Part shown: one piece after another, positions 1 to 8,276 of the stretch | Numbering within the stretch: the stretch's first letter is position 1 | How the letters are laid out: each line of letters opens with the position of its first letter | Assembly: GCA_045592105.1 (NCBI GenBank) | Contig: JAZNUB010000045.1 | Span: 13,922 to 77,921 of the forward strand | Length of the DNA stretch: 64,000 bases | Source: SIG636 sp045592105 | GTDB lineage: Bacteria > Bacillota > Clostridia > Oscillospirales > CAG-382 | Direction of reading: 5' to 3' | The notes under the pieces: model-generated | Database searches by the model: none | What the model was told of the DNA's origin: nothing | What the model saw: the letters and a program-made list of their open reading frames with translations, nothing else | Made by a program: the position numbers and the translations under genes

Positions 1-501
1 GCCGCAAGGGGCATAACCCCGCTTATGGATAACGGCCATTATCACCCCACGGAGATGGTTAGCGACAAGATATCCTCGCTGTTGCTGTTTAACAAGAAGC
101 TTGCTTTGCACGTAACGCGCCCCGTAAGATGGGATAGCGACCACGTTGTGCTTTTTGATGATGAAACGCGAGAGATAGCAAAAGAGATAGTTGCCGCAAA
201 CGCGCTGGAGAATGTGTTTATAGCAACGGATTATTTTGATGCCTCCATAAACCGCATTGCCGCTTGGGTAACGGGCGTTAGAAGCGTGCAGAAGGCGCTT
301 TTGTATGCGCTTTTGCTGCCTGAGGAGCTTAAGGATTTGCAGGCAGAGGGCAACTTAACAAAGCTGCTTGTTATGCAGGAGGAGCTTAAGTGTGCGCCCT
401 TTGGCGATATTTGGGAGGAGTTTTTAAGCCGCGAGGGCGTAAACAGCAACTACCTTGCTGAGATAGAAAAGTACGAAAAGGAAGTTTTGGTGAACAGATA
501 A
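1..501 (+). CDS. rhaA: L-rhamnose isomerase, C-terminal part (5' end outside window)
   Basis: Isomerises L-rhamnose to L-rhamnulose in the cytoplasm, the first step of rhamnose catabolism. The frame is open from base 1, so this is about the last 166 codons of a protein usually a little over 400 residues long. Recognisable segments are GHYHPTEMVSDKISSLL near the start and HVTRPVRWDSDHVV, then the FIATDYFDASINRIAAW segment, all typical of the RhaA C-terminal half. The Met at base 25 is internal, not a start. The stop codon overlaps the rhaD start by one base (TAATG), so the two genes are translationally coupled. A rhamnulokinase gene is expected upstream, outside the window. Confidence 0.93.
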   Translation, partial: AARGITPLMDNGHYHPTEMVSDKISSLLLFNKKLALHVTRPVRWDSDHVVLFDDETREIAKEIVAANALENVFIATDYFDASINRIAAWVTGVRSVQKALLYALLLPEELKDLQAEGNLTKLLVMQEELKCAPFGDIWEEFLSREGVNSNYLAEIEKYEKEVLVNR

Positions 502-1313
502 TGAAAGATATACTAACAGCCCCATTCGTTAAGGAAATGATGAAAACCACCGCAAATATGTACCGCCTGGGTTGGGATGAGCGCAACGGCGGCAATATAA
601 GCTATATGCTTGATACCGAGGAGGTTGCAAAGTATCTTGACCTTAACAAGGTGCTTCGCACTATCCCCATAGGCTTTAATGCGTTAGAGCTTGCGGGCAG
701 GATTTTTATAGTAACAGGCACGGGCAAGTATTTTAAAAACGTGGAGGATGACCCCGAAACCAACCTTGGCATCCTTCGTATAACCGAGGACGGTACCGCG
801 GTAGACCTGCTTTGGGGCTATAAGGACGGCGGCAAGTTCACCTCCGAGCTACCTGCACATCTTATGAGCCATATCGCGCGCCTAAAGGCAGACGGAGAGA
901 ACCGCATAATAATGCATTGCCACCCCACAAACACGCTTGCTATGACCTATGTGCATCCTCTAAACGAAAAGGATTTTACGCACACGCTTTGGCAGATGTG
1001 TACCGAGTGCATCGTTGTATTTCCCGACGGTGTAGGCGTGCTTCCTTGGATGCTTTGCGGCACTAACGAGATAGGCGAGGCAACGGCAGAGAAGATGAAG
1101 CAGTTTAGGCTTGTGGTTTGGGGTATGCACGGCATATACGGCGCAGGCAGAAATATGGACGAAACCTTCGGGCTTATAGAAACCGTGGAGAAGGCGGCGC
1201 AGGTTTATATGCTTACAGCGCACCTGCCGCGCGTTAATACTATAACGGACAGCCAGCTTGAGGTGCTTGCAAAGCACTTTGGCGTGTCTTACAGAAAAGA
1301 CTTTTTAGGGTAA
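501..1313 (+). CDS. rhaD: rhamnulose-1-phosphate aldolase
   Basis: Class II aldolase that cleaves L-rhamnulose 1-phosphate to dihydroxyacetone phosphate and L-lactaldehyde. The 270-residue protein matches the family length. The N-terminus carries WDERNGGNISYML and the middle carries PAHLMSHIARL and MHCHPTNTLA, where the HxH pair is the expected zinc ligand set; a later WGMHGIYGAG segment supplies the third His. It overlaps rhaA by one base and is the last gene of the operon. It faces the aromatic operon tail-to-tail across the hairpin at 1323-1360. The rhamnose consumed here could come from the GH78 rhamnosidase at 13316. Confidence 0.95.
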   Translation: MKDILTAPFVKEMMKTTANMYRLGWDERNGGNISYMLDTEEVAKYLDLNKVLRTIPIGFNALELAGRIFIVTGTGKYFKNVEDDPETNLGILRITEDGTAVDLLWGYKDGGKFTSELPAHLMSHIARLKADGENRIIMHCHPTNTLAMTYVHPLNEKDFTHTLWQMCTECIVVFPDGVGVLPWMLCGTNEIGEATAEKMKQFRLVVWGMHGIYGAGRNMDETFGLIETVEKAAQVYMLTAHLPRVNTITDSQLEVLAKHFGVSYRKDFLG

Positions 1314-1322
1314 AAAAGAAAA

Positions 1323-1360
1323 AGGGTCTGTATCAAATCGTTCGATTTGATACAGACCCT
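1323..1360 (-). terminator. perfect 18-bp hairpin terminator of the aromatic operon
   Basis: Arms 1323-1340 and 1343-1360 are fully complementary. Read on the minus strand the stem is followed by TTTTTCTTTTTT, a strong intrinsic-terminator tail, right after the DAHP synthase stop. Read on the plus strand (rhaD side) the tail is weaker. The core CTGTATCAAATC/GATTTGATACAG recurs at 44152-44185. Confidence 0.88.
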
Positions 1361-1366
1361 ATCTTA

Positions 1367-2398
1367 TTAAAGCATATCCGCAAGCTCAAGCAGCAAGCGT
1401 TCCGTTTTCTTCCAGCCTAAGCAGGGGTCGGTTATGGATTTACCGTAAACACCCTCGCCTATCTTTTGTGCGCCGTCCTCTATATAGCTTTCTATCATCA
1501 TACCCTTAACAAGCTTTTTGATATCTGCATTGTAGCGGCAGTTGTTTATTATTTCCTTGGCTATACGTATCTGCTCAAGAGGCTTTTTGCCGGAGTTTGC
1601 GTGGTTACAGTCTATAATAACGCCGGGGTTTTTAAGGTCGCTCTTTTCTGCGTAAGCACCGCAAAGGAACAAAAGGTCCTCGTAGTGGTAGTTGGGAAGC
1701 GATTGACCGTGCTTATTAACGTAGCCGCGAAGGATTGCGTGCGCGTAGGGGTTGCCTTGGGAGTGCGCCTCCCACCCGCGATAGATAAAGGTGTGCTTAT
1801 GCTGTGCGGCTGTTATGGAGTTCATCATAACGGAAATATCGCCGCTTGTGGGGTTCTTCATACCAACGGGGGTATCAAGCCCGCTTGCGGTAAGGCGGTG
1901 CTGTTGGTCCTCCACAGAGCGCGCGCCTATTGCAATGTAGCCTATCAGGTCGTCAAGATACTTGGTGTTTTCGGGGTACAGCATCTCGTCCGCGCAGGAG
2001 AAGCCCGTTTCTTTTATAGCGCGAATGTGCAGCTCGCGGATGGTTACTATGCCCTTAAACATATCGGGCTTGCCTTCGGGGTTGGGCTGGTGCAGTATGC
2101 CCTTGTAGCCGTCGCCCGTTGTACGCGGCTTGTTGGTGTATATGCGCGGAACGATGTATATTTTATCTATTATCTTTTCCTGCAAAACGCGAAGACGGCT
2201 AATATAATCAATAACGCTGTCCTCATTATCCGCAGAGCAGGGGCCTATTATCATAAGCAGCCTGTCGTCCTTGCCGCTGAGGATGGCTTTAATCTCTCTG
2301 TCACGCTTTTGCACTATCTCCGACATCTCGCCCGTAAGCGGGTACATCTCCTTAACCTCCATCGGAATAGCAAGCTTTCTTTCAAATTGCATGTTCAT
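1367..2398 (-). CDS. aroF: 3-deoxy-7-phosphoheptulonate (DAHP) synthase, type I alpha
   Basis: Condenses phosphoenolpyruvate and erythrose 4-phosphate to DAHP, the entry step of the shikimate pathway. The 343 residues match the AroF/G/H (type I alpha) family: IIGPCSADNEDSV near residue 50, PRIYTNKPRTTGDGYKG in the first third, then SFSCADEMLYP-like and VEDQQHRLTASG segments, and DCNHANSGKKP toward the C-terminus. The feedback subtype (Phe, Tyr or Trp) cannot be read from sequence alone; the Phe/Tyr attenuator upstream favours Phe or Tyr. It is the last gene of the operon. The ATG has AAGG eight bases upstream. Confidence 0.94.
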   Translation of the reverse strand: MNMQFERKLAIPMEVKEMYPLTGEMSEIVQKRDREIKAILSGKDDRLLMIIGPCSADNEDSVIDYISRLRVLQEKIIDKIYIVPRIYTNKPRTTGDGYKGILHQPNPEGKPDMFKGIVTIRELHIRAIKETGFSCADEMLYPENTKYLDDLIGYIAIGARSVEDQQHRLTASGLDTPVGMKNPTSGDISVMMNSITAAQHKHTFIYRGWEAHSQGNPYAHAILRGYVNKHGQSLPNYHYEDLLFLCGAYAEKSDLKNPGVIIDCNHANSGKKPLEQIRIAKEIINNCRYNADIKKLVKGMMIESYIEDGAQKIGEGVYGKSITDPCLGWKKTERLLLELADML

Positions 2399-2422
2399 AA
2401 TATATACCTTCTTTGTTGTAAA

Positions 2423-3301
2423 TTATTTTTTATCAAACCAAGCGCGCCTTTCGGTGGATAGGCGCATTTTTGCCCTCATCCCTTCGGTATCGCCGTTTTC
2501 AAGCATACCGCGGAAAGCCGTAAACTCCTCTAAAAAAGCATCCATCTGCCTAAGAAGCGCTTCCTTGTTCATATTGAACAGCTCGCTCCACATAGCGTCG
2601 TTTATCCGTGCGATACGCGTTAGGTCACGGAACGAGTCACCCGTGTAGTCCACAAGCCGCTTGTTATCACAGCAGGTCATAAGCGATACCGCAATGCAGT
2701 GCGTTAGCTGGGATACAAAGCCTATTATCTCATCGTGCTCCTCAGGCGTTAGCACGCTTATCCGCGCAAAGCCAAGCATCGCACCCAAGTCCTTGCAAAG
2801 CTCAATAGCGCCGTGGGTGTTTTTTGCGGTGGGTACAACTATATAGTTTGCACCGTAAAACATAGTTTCCGTGCTGTTTTCAACGCCGTACACCTCGCGT
2901 CCTGCCATAGGATGCGCCGCTATAAACTCCGCATCGGGGCGGAGGATATCCTGCACCTCGTATACAACGCTGCCTTTCACACCTGTAACGTCCGTTATTA
3001 TAACGCCGCTTTTAAAATGCTGCTGGTTATCCTTTATCCATTGCACAAACACCTTCGGATACAAGCCGAATATAACAAGGTCTGCCGCGTTTATAAGGCG
3101 CGGGTCGGGCGTTATGGAGCCTGCATCTATTATCCCGTGCTCTATCGCGTAGTTTATGGTTTCCTGTTTGCGGGATATTGCCGTTACCGTAAAGCCCAAG
3201 CGTTTAAGAGCCTTCGCATAGCTGCCGCCCATCAAGCCAAGCCCCACTATAAGCACGCGCATCTTCTTATTAATAAGCATTTTAAAGCCGTTTTCACTCA
3301 T
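2423..3301 (-). CDS. tyrA: prephenate dehydrogenase
   Basis: Oxidatively decarboxylates prephenate to 4-hydroxyphenylpyruvate, the tyrosine branch. A Rossmann motif GLGLMGGSYAKAL lies near the N-terminus; GVKGSVV, AAHPMAGREVYGVENS (catalytic His region) and SQLTHCIAVSLM follow. There is no ACT or chorismate mutase domain, so it is a single-domain form of about 292 residues. I chose the ATG at 3301 rather than the GTG at 3310: GAGG stands ten bases upstream and the ATG overlaps the aroA stop by eight bases, the usual coupling in this operon. Confidence 0.93.
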   Translation of the reverse strand: MSENGFKMLINKKMRVLIVGLGLMGGSYAKALKRLGFTVTAISRKQETINYAIEHGIIDAGSITPDPRLINAADLVIFGLYPKVFVQWIKDNQQHFKSGVIITDVTGVKGSVVYEVQDILRPDAEFIAAHPMAGREVYGVENSTETMFYGANYIVVPTAKNTHGAIELCKDLGAMLGFARISVLTPEEHDEIIGFVSQLTHCIAVSLMTCCDNKRLVDYTGDSFRDLTRIARINDAMWSELFNMNKEALLRQMDAFLEEFTAFRGMLENGDTEGMRAKMRLSTERRAWFDKK

Positions 3302-4496
3302 ATATATCACACCTCACGTTAATTTGCTTAAGCATATCAAAAAACGAAGGCAGGCTTTTATTAACAGCCTCTATCCCTTCTATCGCGCCGCCAACGGTTG
3401 ATAGCAGTACGGTCAGCGCCATAACAACGCGGTGGTCGTTATGCCCGCAAAGCGGCTCCGTAGGCGCACACACTCCGTTTTCAACGGTTATGCGGTTATC
3501 CTCCACGGTAACGCGCACACCGCATTTTTCAAGCTCCCTTGCCATCGCCGCGCCGCGGTCACTTTCCTTTATTTTAAGGCGTGCCGTGCCTGTAAATACA
3601 CCGCCGTTTTTGCAAGCGGCAAGCGCAAACAGCACGGGCCCTAAATCGGGGCAATCCGCTATATCAAGCGTTGGCTTGCTTAGCGAAAGCATTGGAAAAT
3701 ACATTTTATAAACCCTGTCACCCTGAAGGCTGTTTCTGTCAAGCCCGTTTATCGTAACCGCGCCGCCAAGATAGTTGAAGGCGTCAAAAAACGCGGCGTT
3801 GGAGTAATCCCCCTCTACCGAAAGCGAACGGCAAATATACTTTTGCCCACCTTTAATATAAAGGCTTCTTTCGTTTTTCCAATAGGCACTTACGCCGAAG
3901 CTGTTAAGTGCCGAAAGCGTCATATCAATATATGGCTTGCTTTCTATTTTGCCCGTTAGGTGTAGCACGCTGTCCCCCTCCGCAAGCGGAAGCGCAAACA
4001 ACAGCCCGCTTATAAATTGGCTGGATACGTTTGCCGGCAGGGAATAGGTGCCGCTTTTTATTACGCCCTTAACCTTTAAAACGCCACCCTCAAGGCTGTA
4101 TTGCAAGCCGTTTTTCTCACACATAGCCTTGTATATATCCAAAGGCCGCGCCATAAGACGGCTGCTGCCCGTTAGGGTGCTTTCCGTATCGGAAAGCAGG
4201 CATATAGGCACGAAAAACCTAAGCGTACTGCCGCATTCGTTGCAGTTAAGAGTTTCTTGCGGCTTTATGCTACCGTTGCCGTGTACCGTTACCGTGCCGT
4301 TTGAGTATTCGCACTCAACACCAAGCGATTTTAAACAGCTTATGGTTGCCTTAATGTCCTCCGAGGCTTCAACCCCGCTTATAACGCTAACACCGTTTGC
4401 AAGCCCCGCGCAGATAAGTAGCCTGTGCGCCATGCTTTTGGAGGGCGGTGCTGTTATAACGCCCTTTGCGGCGGATTTGTGTATCAACGCTTTCAT
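3294..4496 (-). CDS. aroA: 3-phosphoshikimate 1-carboxyvinyltransferase (EPSP synthase)
   Basis: Transfers the enolpyruvyl group of PEP to shikimate 3-phosphate. The 400 residues contain PPSKSMAHRLLICAGLANG (PEP/S3P-binding Lys and Arg) at the N-terminus, CGSTLRFFVPI in place of the common GTxxRF motif, SSQFISGLLFALPLA in the middle, KESDRGAAM, and HNDHRVVMALTVL near the end. Slightly short for the family (usually about 425-430). It is joined to aroQ by TAATG and to tyrA by an eight-base overlap. Confidence 0.96.
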   Translation of the reverse strand: MKALIHKSAAKGVITAPPSKSMAHRLLICAGLANGVSVISGVEASEDIKATISCLKSLGVECEYSNGTVTVHGNGSIKPQETLNCNECGSTLRFFVPICLLSDTESTLTGSSRLMARPLDIYKAMCEKNGLQYSLEGGVLKVKGVIKSGTYSLPANVSSQFISGLLFALPLAEGDSVLHLTGKIESKPYIDMTLSALNSFGVSAYWKNERSLYIKGGQKYICRSLSVEGDYSNAAFFDAFNYLGGAVTINGLDRNSLQGDRVYKMYFPMLSLSKPTLDIADCPDLGPVLFALAACKNGGVFTGTARLKIKESDRGAAMARELEKCGVRVTVEDNRITVENGVCAPTEPLCGHNDHRVVMALTVLLSTVGGAIEGIEAVNKSLPSFFDMLKQINVRCDIYE

Positions 4497-4930
4497 TAGC
4501 CTTTACCGCCTTCCATAAGAAGGCGCATAGCTTCTGTATAGCCGTTTATGCCGTGCCCCGTTATCGTGGCGATGCAAGCAAGCCTTACATAGCTTATCTG
4601 CCTAAAGTCCTCACGTTCTTCTACCTTTGATATGTGAACCTCAACCGTGGGGATGCCAACCGCCTTTAAAGCATCAAGCAAAGCAATGCTTGTGTGCGTG
4701 TACGCACCGGGGTTTATCACTATCCCGTCCACATTACCGTACGCCTCTTGTATCTTGTCCACAAGCGCGCCCTCGTGGTTGGATTGGTATATCTCTGCCT
4801 CTATCCCGTTTTCGCTTGCAAACGCACATATTTTATCGCATAGCGTTTTGTAGTTTTGGCTTCCGTATACGGCGGGCTCTCTTATCCCCAGCATATTGAT
4901 GTTTGGCCCGTTTATTACAAGAATCTTCAA
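4496..4930 (-). CDS. aroQ: type II 3-dehydroquinate dehydratase
   Basis: Dehydrates 3-dehydroquinate to 3-dehydroshikimate. At 144 residues it is full length for the type II (dodecameric) enzyme. It shows NGPNINMLGIREPAVYG with the catalytic Tyr, QSNHEGALVDKIQEA, NPGAYTHTSIALLDAL and EVHISKVEEREDFR with the catalytic His. The start overlaps the end of the aroE/aroK fusion by four bases (ATGA). Confidence 0.97.
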   Translation of the reverse strand: MKILVINGPNINMLGIREPAVYGSQNYKTLCDKICAFASENGIEAEIYQSNHEGALVDKIQEAYGNVDGIVINPGAYTHTSIALLDALKAVGIPTVEVHISKVEEREDFRQISYVRLACIATITGHGINGYTEAMRLLMEGGKG

Positions 4931-6162
4931 GAAAAATGCCTTCTTTCTATATCGTTTGCAACGCTTTGGGCGTTGCCGTTGATTTTTATAACCGTATCTG
5001 CGGTAGCTATATAGGTGCCGTACCTTTCGTTATAGCGCGCCTTTATTGCCTCTGCACTGCTTGCAAGCGGTCTATCGGGTGTGGGAAGCAATTGCTCCAG
5101 CGGTCTGTCCAAAAAATAGATGCGCCCGTTTTGCTTTAAGGCTTCAACGTTTGCGCTTCGCATTGCCGCACCGCCGCCCGTTGCTATTATACAGCCGCTG
5201 TTTGCCGATAGCTCTTTTATAACAGCCGTTTCAACGCTTCTGAAATACTCCTCGCCGTGCTTTGCAAAGATATCGGGTATCTCCATCCCGCATTTTTGCT
5301 TTATACCCTCGTCCGTATCGTAAAAGGGGCGGTTAAGCGTTTTGGCAAGAAGCGCGCCAACCGTGCTTTTTCCGCTTGCGGGCATCCCCGTAAGCACTAT
5401 GTTTTCCTTTTGCGCTAATAGCGTGCCGTGTATTTTTTCCGTAAGCGCGCCTTCGTATTCCGTGTTAAAGAACAGCTCCGATGCAAGCACCGCTTGCTTT
5501 ACAAGCATATACAGCCCGCCCTCTGCTTTGATTTTTAAGGAAAGCGCTTTGGATATCAGTTTTGTACGAAGCGGGTTGTATACAACGTCCACAACCGCGC
5601 TTAAGCCTTTAAATAAGCATAGGTCTATCGGAGTTGCCTCTATTTGCGGAAACATACCGCAAGGCGTTGTGTTGATGATAACCCCCGCATCGTGGTGGGC
5701 TTTAACGGCTTCCTCGTAGCTTAAAGCACCGTCCCTTGCGCTTCTGCTAACCTTGTATACCTCACAAGCCCCCATTATATTAGCGGCAACAAACGCGGTT
5801 TTGCTTGTGCCGCCCGTGCCAAGTATTAAAACCTTTTTGCCTTTAACGCCGCCAACGCGCTCTATAAGCGACTTTAGCCCCCCTATATCGGTGTTGTAGC
5901 CGTACAGCTTGCCGCCACGGTTTACAACCGTGTTTACCGCGCCTATTTGCGCCGCTTCCTCGCTTATCCAATCCAAATACGGTATAACCGCTTGCTTGTA
6001 GGGGATGGTTACGTTTATCCCTTTAAAGCTTTTGCTTTTCATAAAGGCGTCAAGCTCTGTGCTTGCAAGCTCCTTAAGACAGTAGCCGTATTCGCCAATC
6101 ATGCCGTGTATCACAGCCGAAAAGCTGTGCGGCAGTTTCTCGCCTATCAAGCCGTATTCCAT
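4927..6162 (-). CDS. aroE/aroK: shikimate dehydrogenase-shikimate kinase fusion
   Basis: One 411-residue polypeptide carries two consecutive pathway enzymes. Residues 1 to about 245 are AroE: GEKLPHSFS, NVTIPYK with the catalytic Lys, GAVNTVV, GYNTD and the NADP motif GTGGTSKTA near 115-123. Residues about 253-411 are AroK: Walker A GMPASGKST at 259-267, YDTDEGI, GEEYFRSVE and IATGGGAAM. The frame is uninterrupted across the junction, so this is a real fusion and not two overlapping genes. It converts 3-dehydroshikimate to shikimate (NADPH) and then to shikimate 3-phosphate (ATP). It lies three bases after aroC. Confidence 0.95.
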   Translation of the reverse strand: MEYGLIGEKLPHSFSAVIHGMIGEYGYCLKELASTELDAFMKSKSFKGINVTIPYKQAVIPYLDWISEEAAQIGAVNTVVNRGGKLYGYNTDIGGLKSLIERVGGVKGKKVLILGTGGTSKTAFVAANIMGACEVYKVSRSARDGALSYEEAVKAHHDAGVIINTTPCGMFPQIEATPIDLCLFKGLSAVVDVVYNPLRTKLISKALSLKIKAEGGLYMLVKQAVLASELFFNTEYEGALTEKIHGTLLAQKENIVLTGMPASGKSTVGALLAKTLNRPFYDTDEGIKQKCGMEIPDIFAKHGEEYFRSVETAVIKELSANSGCIIATGGGAAMRSANVEALKQNGRIYFLDRPLEQLLPTPDRPLASSAEAIKARYNERYGTYIATADTVIKINGNAQSVANDIERRHFS

Positions 6163-6165
6163 AAG

Positions 6166-7257
6166 CTAACTCCTTAAGTAGTCCGTACCGAAACGAAGCG
6201 CAAGCATATCGCAAAGTGCTATCGCCACGGCGGCATCCGCTACCACGCGCGCCCTGTGGATTATGGCGGGGTCGTGCCTGCCGTTTATTTGAAGTAAGGC
6301 GTTCTCACCCTTGAGGAAATCCACCGTGTCCTGTTTTTTGTAGATGGACGGTGTTGGCTTTATCGCACAGCGCACTATAATGGGCATACCGTTGCTTATA
6401 CCGCCGTTTATACCGCCGTTGTTGTTGGTTTTTGTGCGTATAATGCCGCCTTCTGTATAGAAGCTGTCATTAGCGCGGCTTCCCTGCATATCGGCTATGC
6501 CAAAGCCTGCCCCAAACTCCACACCCTTAACGGCGGGGATAGAAAACAGTATATGTGCCAGCGTGCTTTCAAGGCTGTCAAACCACGGCTCGCCAACGCC
6601 AGCGGGCAAGCCAAGCACCGCCGTTTCCAATACGCCGCCAACGCTGTCCCCTTCGCTTGCCGCTTGTACTATCGCGGCCTTCATAAGCTCGCCGCGCTCA
6701 TCGTTAAGCACGCCAAACTGCTTGTTTTCGAGAGCCTCTATATCCTTTGCTATATCGTTAAACTCCGCATCGTTTATCTCTGCACAGCGTTTTATATGCG
6801 TGCCTATGAATATCCCCTTGCTTTTAAGCGCGCTTTGCGCTATTGCGCCTGCCGCCACCAACGGCGCAGTAAGCCTACCGCTGAAATGGCCGCCGCCGCG
6901 ATAATCCTCAAACCCGTGGTACTTGCAAAACGCCGTGTAGTCCGCGTGGGCGGGGCGCGCAAGCGCGCGTGTTGCGGCGTAATCCTTGCTTTGCGTGTTG
7001 GTGTTTGGTATAAGTATGCAAATAGGAGTGCCCGTGGTGTAGCCGTTAAACACACCGCTGCAAATGGTAAACAGGTCCTCCTCTTTTCTTGCCGTGGATA
7101 TTTTCCCTATCGCACGGCGAAGCTCCAAGCGGCTTTTTATATATTCCTCGTCAACCTTAACGCCGGGCGCCATACCGTCAAGCACGGCTCCTATCTGTGC
7201 GCCGTGGCTTTCACCGAAAATGCTTACCGTAACGCTTTGCCCAAAGGTGTTTTTCAT
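6166..7257 (-). CDS. aroC: chorismate synthase
   Basis: Converts EPSP to chorismate using reduced FMN. The 363-residue protein has FGESHGAQIGAVLDGMAPG at the N-terminus, SGRLTAPLVAAGAIAQ in the first third, GGINGGISNGMPI in the middle and GRHDPAIIHRARVVADA toward the C-terminus, all family signatures. The start overlaps the end of aroB by four bases. Confidence 0.97.
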   Translation of the reverse strand: MKNTFGQSVTVSIFGESHGAQIGAVLDGMAPGVKVDEEYIKSRLELRRAIGKISTARKEEDLFTICSGVFNGYTTGTPICILIPNTNTQSKDYAATRALARPAHADYTAFCKYHGFEDYRGGGHFSGRLTAPLVAAGAIAQSALKSKGIFIGTHIKRCAEINDAEFNDIAKDIEALENKQFGVLNDERGELMKAAIVQAASEGDSVGGVLETAVLGLPAGVGEPWFDSLESTLAHILFSIPAVKGVEFGAGFGIADMQGSRANDSFYTEGGIIRTKTNNNGGINGGISNGMPIIVRCAIKPTPSIYKKQDTVDFLKGENALLQINGRHDPAIIHRARVVADAAVAIALCDMLALRFGTDYLRS

Positions 7258-8276
7258 ATCCCCAAGCCTCCGTTTAAAAATGCTTTAGCCGTTTGTGTAA
7301 GCTCTGCGGCGGATAGCTTTTTAAAGTATCCCTCTCCCGCTTCGTCCACCATAACCGCTATAACGCCGTTTTCCGCCATCTTTTTGTCGTGCAGCATGGC
7401 TTTACAAGCTTCGTCTGCCCCCACGCTTGCCGCAAGCGGCAGCCCCAGCTTTTTAAGCACAGCCGTTAGGCGCGTGCGGAGTGTGGCAGAGCACATCGGC
7501 AGCATCCCCAACGCCACACATTCGCCATGGTACAGGCTGCCGTTTGCGGCACTCTCTATCCCGTGCCCTATCGTGTGCCCGAAGTTAAGCATACGGCGAA
7601 GCCCGCTTTCCTTTTCGTCCTTTTCAACTATCGTTTTCTTTATGTTAAGACAGCTTATAATTATTTCGTCTATGTTTTTATCTATATCCTCGTTTTCAAA
7701 CAGCCAAAACAGCTTTTTGTCCGAGGTAAGCGCCATTTTAACAGCCTCTGCCAGCCCGTTTGCCCATTGGCGGCGGGTCAGGGTAGAAAGCACATCTGGG
7801 TCTACCAGAACGCGCTTAGGTTGATAGAACGCGCCTACAATGTTCTTTACACCGCCAAAGTTTACGGCGGTTTTGCCACCGATAGAGGAATCTATTTGCG
7901 ATAGCACCGTGGTGGGTATGTTGTAGAAATCAACACCGCGCATATAGCTTGCCGCCGCAAAGCCCGCCAAATCGCCAACAACGCCGCCGCCTACCGCAAC
8001 AACGCAGTCCGCACGCGTAAACCCTTTTTCAAGCATTGCGGATAAAAGCTTTTCAAAGCCCTTTAGGGATTTGCTTTGCTCGCCCTCGTCTATCGTTACA
8101 ACGGTAGGCTCCTTGCAAGCGCTTGCCACCGTTTCCGCATAGTTTGCGGGCACGCCGCTGTCCGTTATAACAAGCACCCTCCTGTTAAGCTTCAAAAGCT
8201 CGCCCGCTTTGCAAAGTGCGCCGCGCTCTACTATTATATCATAGCTGTTTTCGCCTAAAGCTACGGGTATTATCAT
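7254..8276 (-). CDS. aroB: 3-dehydroquinate synthase
   Basis: Cyclises DAHP to 3-dehydroquinate with NAD and a divalent metal. The 340 residues contain GGGVVGDLAGFAAASYMRG, PTTVLSQIDSSIGGKTAVN and the metal-ligand segments LNFGHTIGHGIE and YHGECVALGM. It is joined to pheA by TGATG and overlaps aroC by four bases. Confidence 0.97.
   Translation of the reverse strand: MIIPVALGENSYDIIVERGALCKAGELLKLNRRVLVITDSGVPANYAETVASACKEPTVVTIDEGEQSKSLKGFEKLLSAMLEKGFTRADCVVAVGGGVVGDLAGFAAASYMRGVDFYNIPTTVLSQIDSSIGGKTAVNFGGVKNIVGAFYQPKRVLVDPDVLSTLTRRQWANGLAEAVKMALTSDKKLFWLFENEDIDKNIDEIIISCLNIKKTIVEKDEKESGLRRMLNFGHTIGHGIESAANGSLYHGECVALGMLPMCSATLRTRLTAVLKKLGLPLAASVGADEACKAMLHDKKMAENGVIAVMVDEAGEGYFKKLSAAELTQTAKAFLNGGLGI

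Noticed and set aside
1466..2461. 331-codon plus-strand frame across the DAHP synthase gene
   Set aside because: Antisense to a clear enzyme gene; no motif support.
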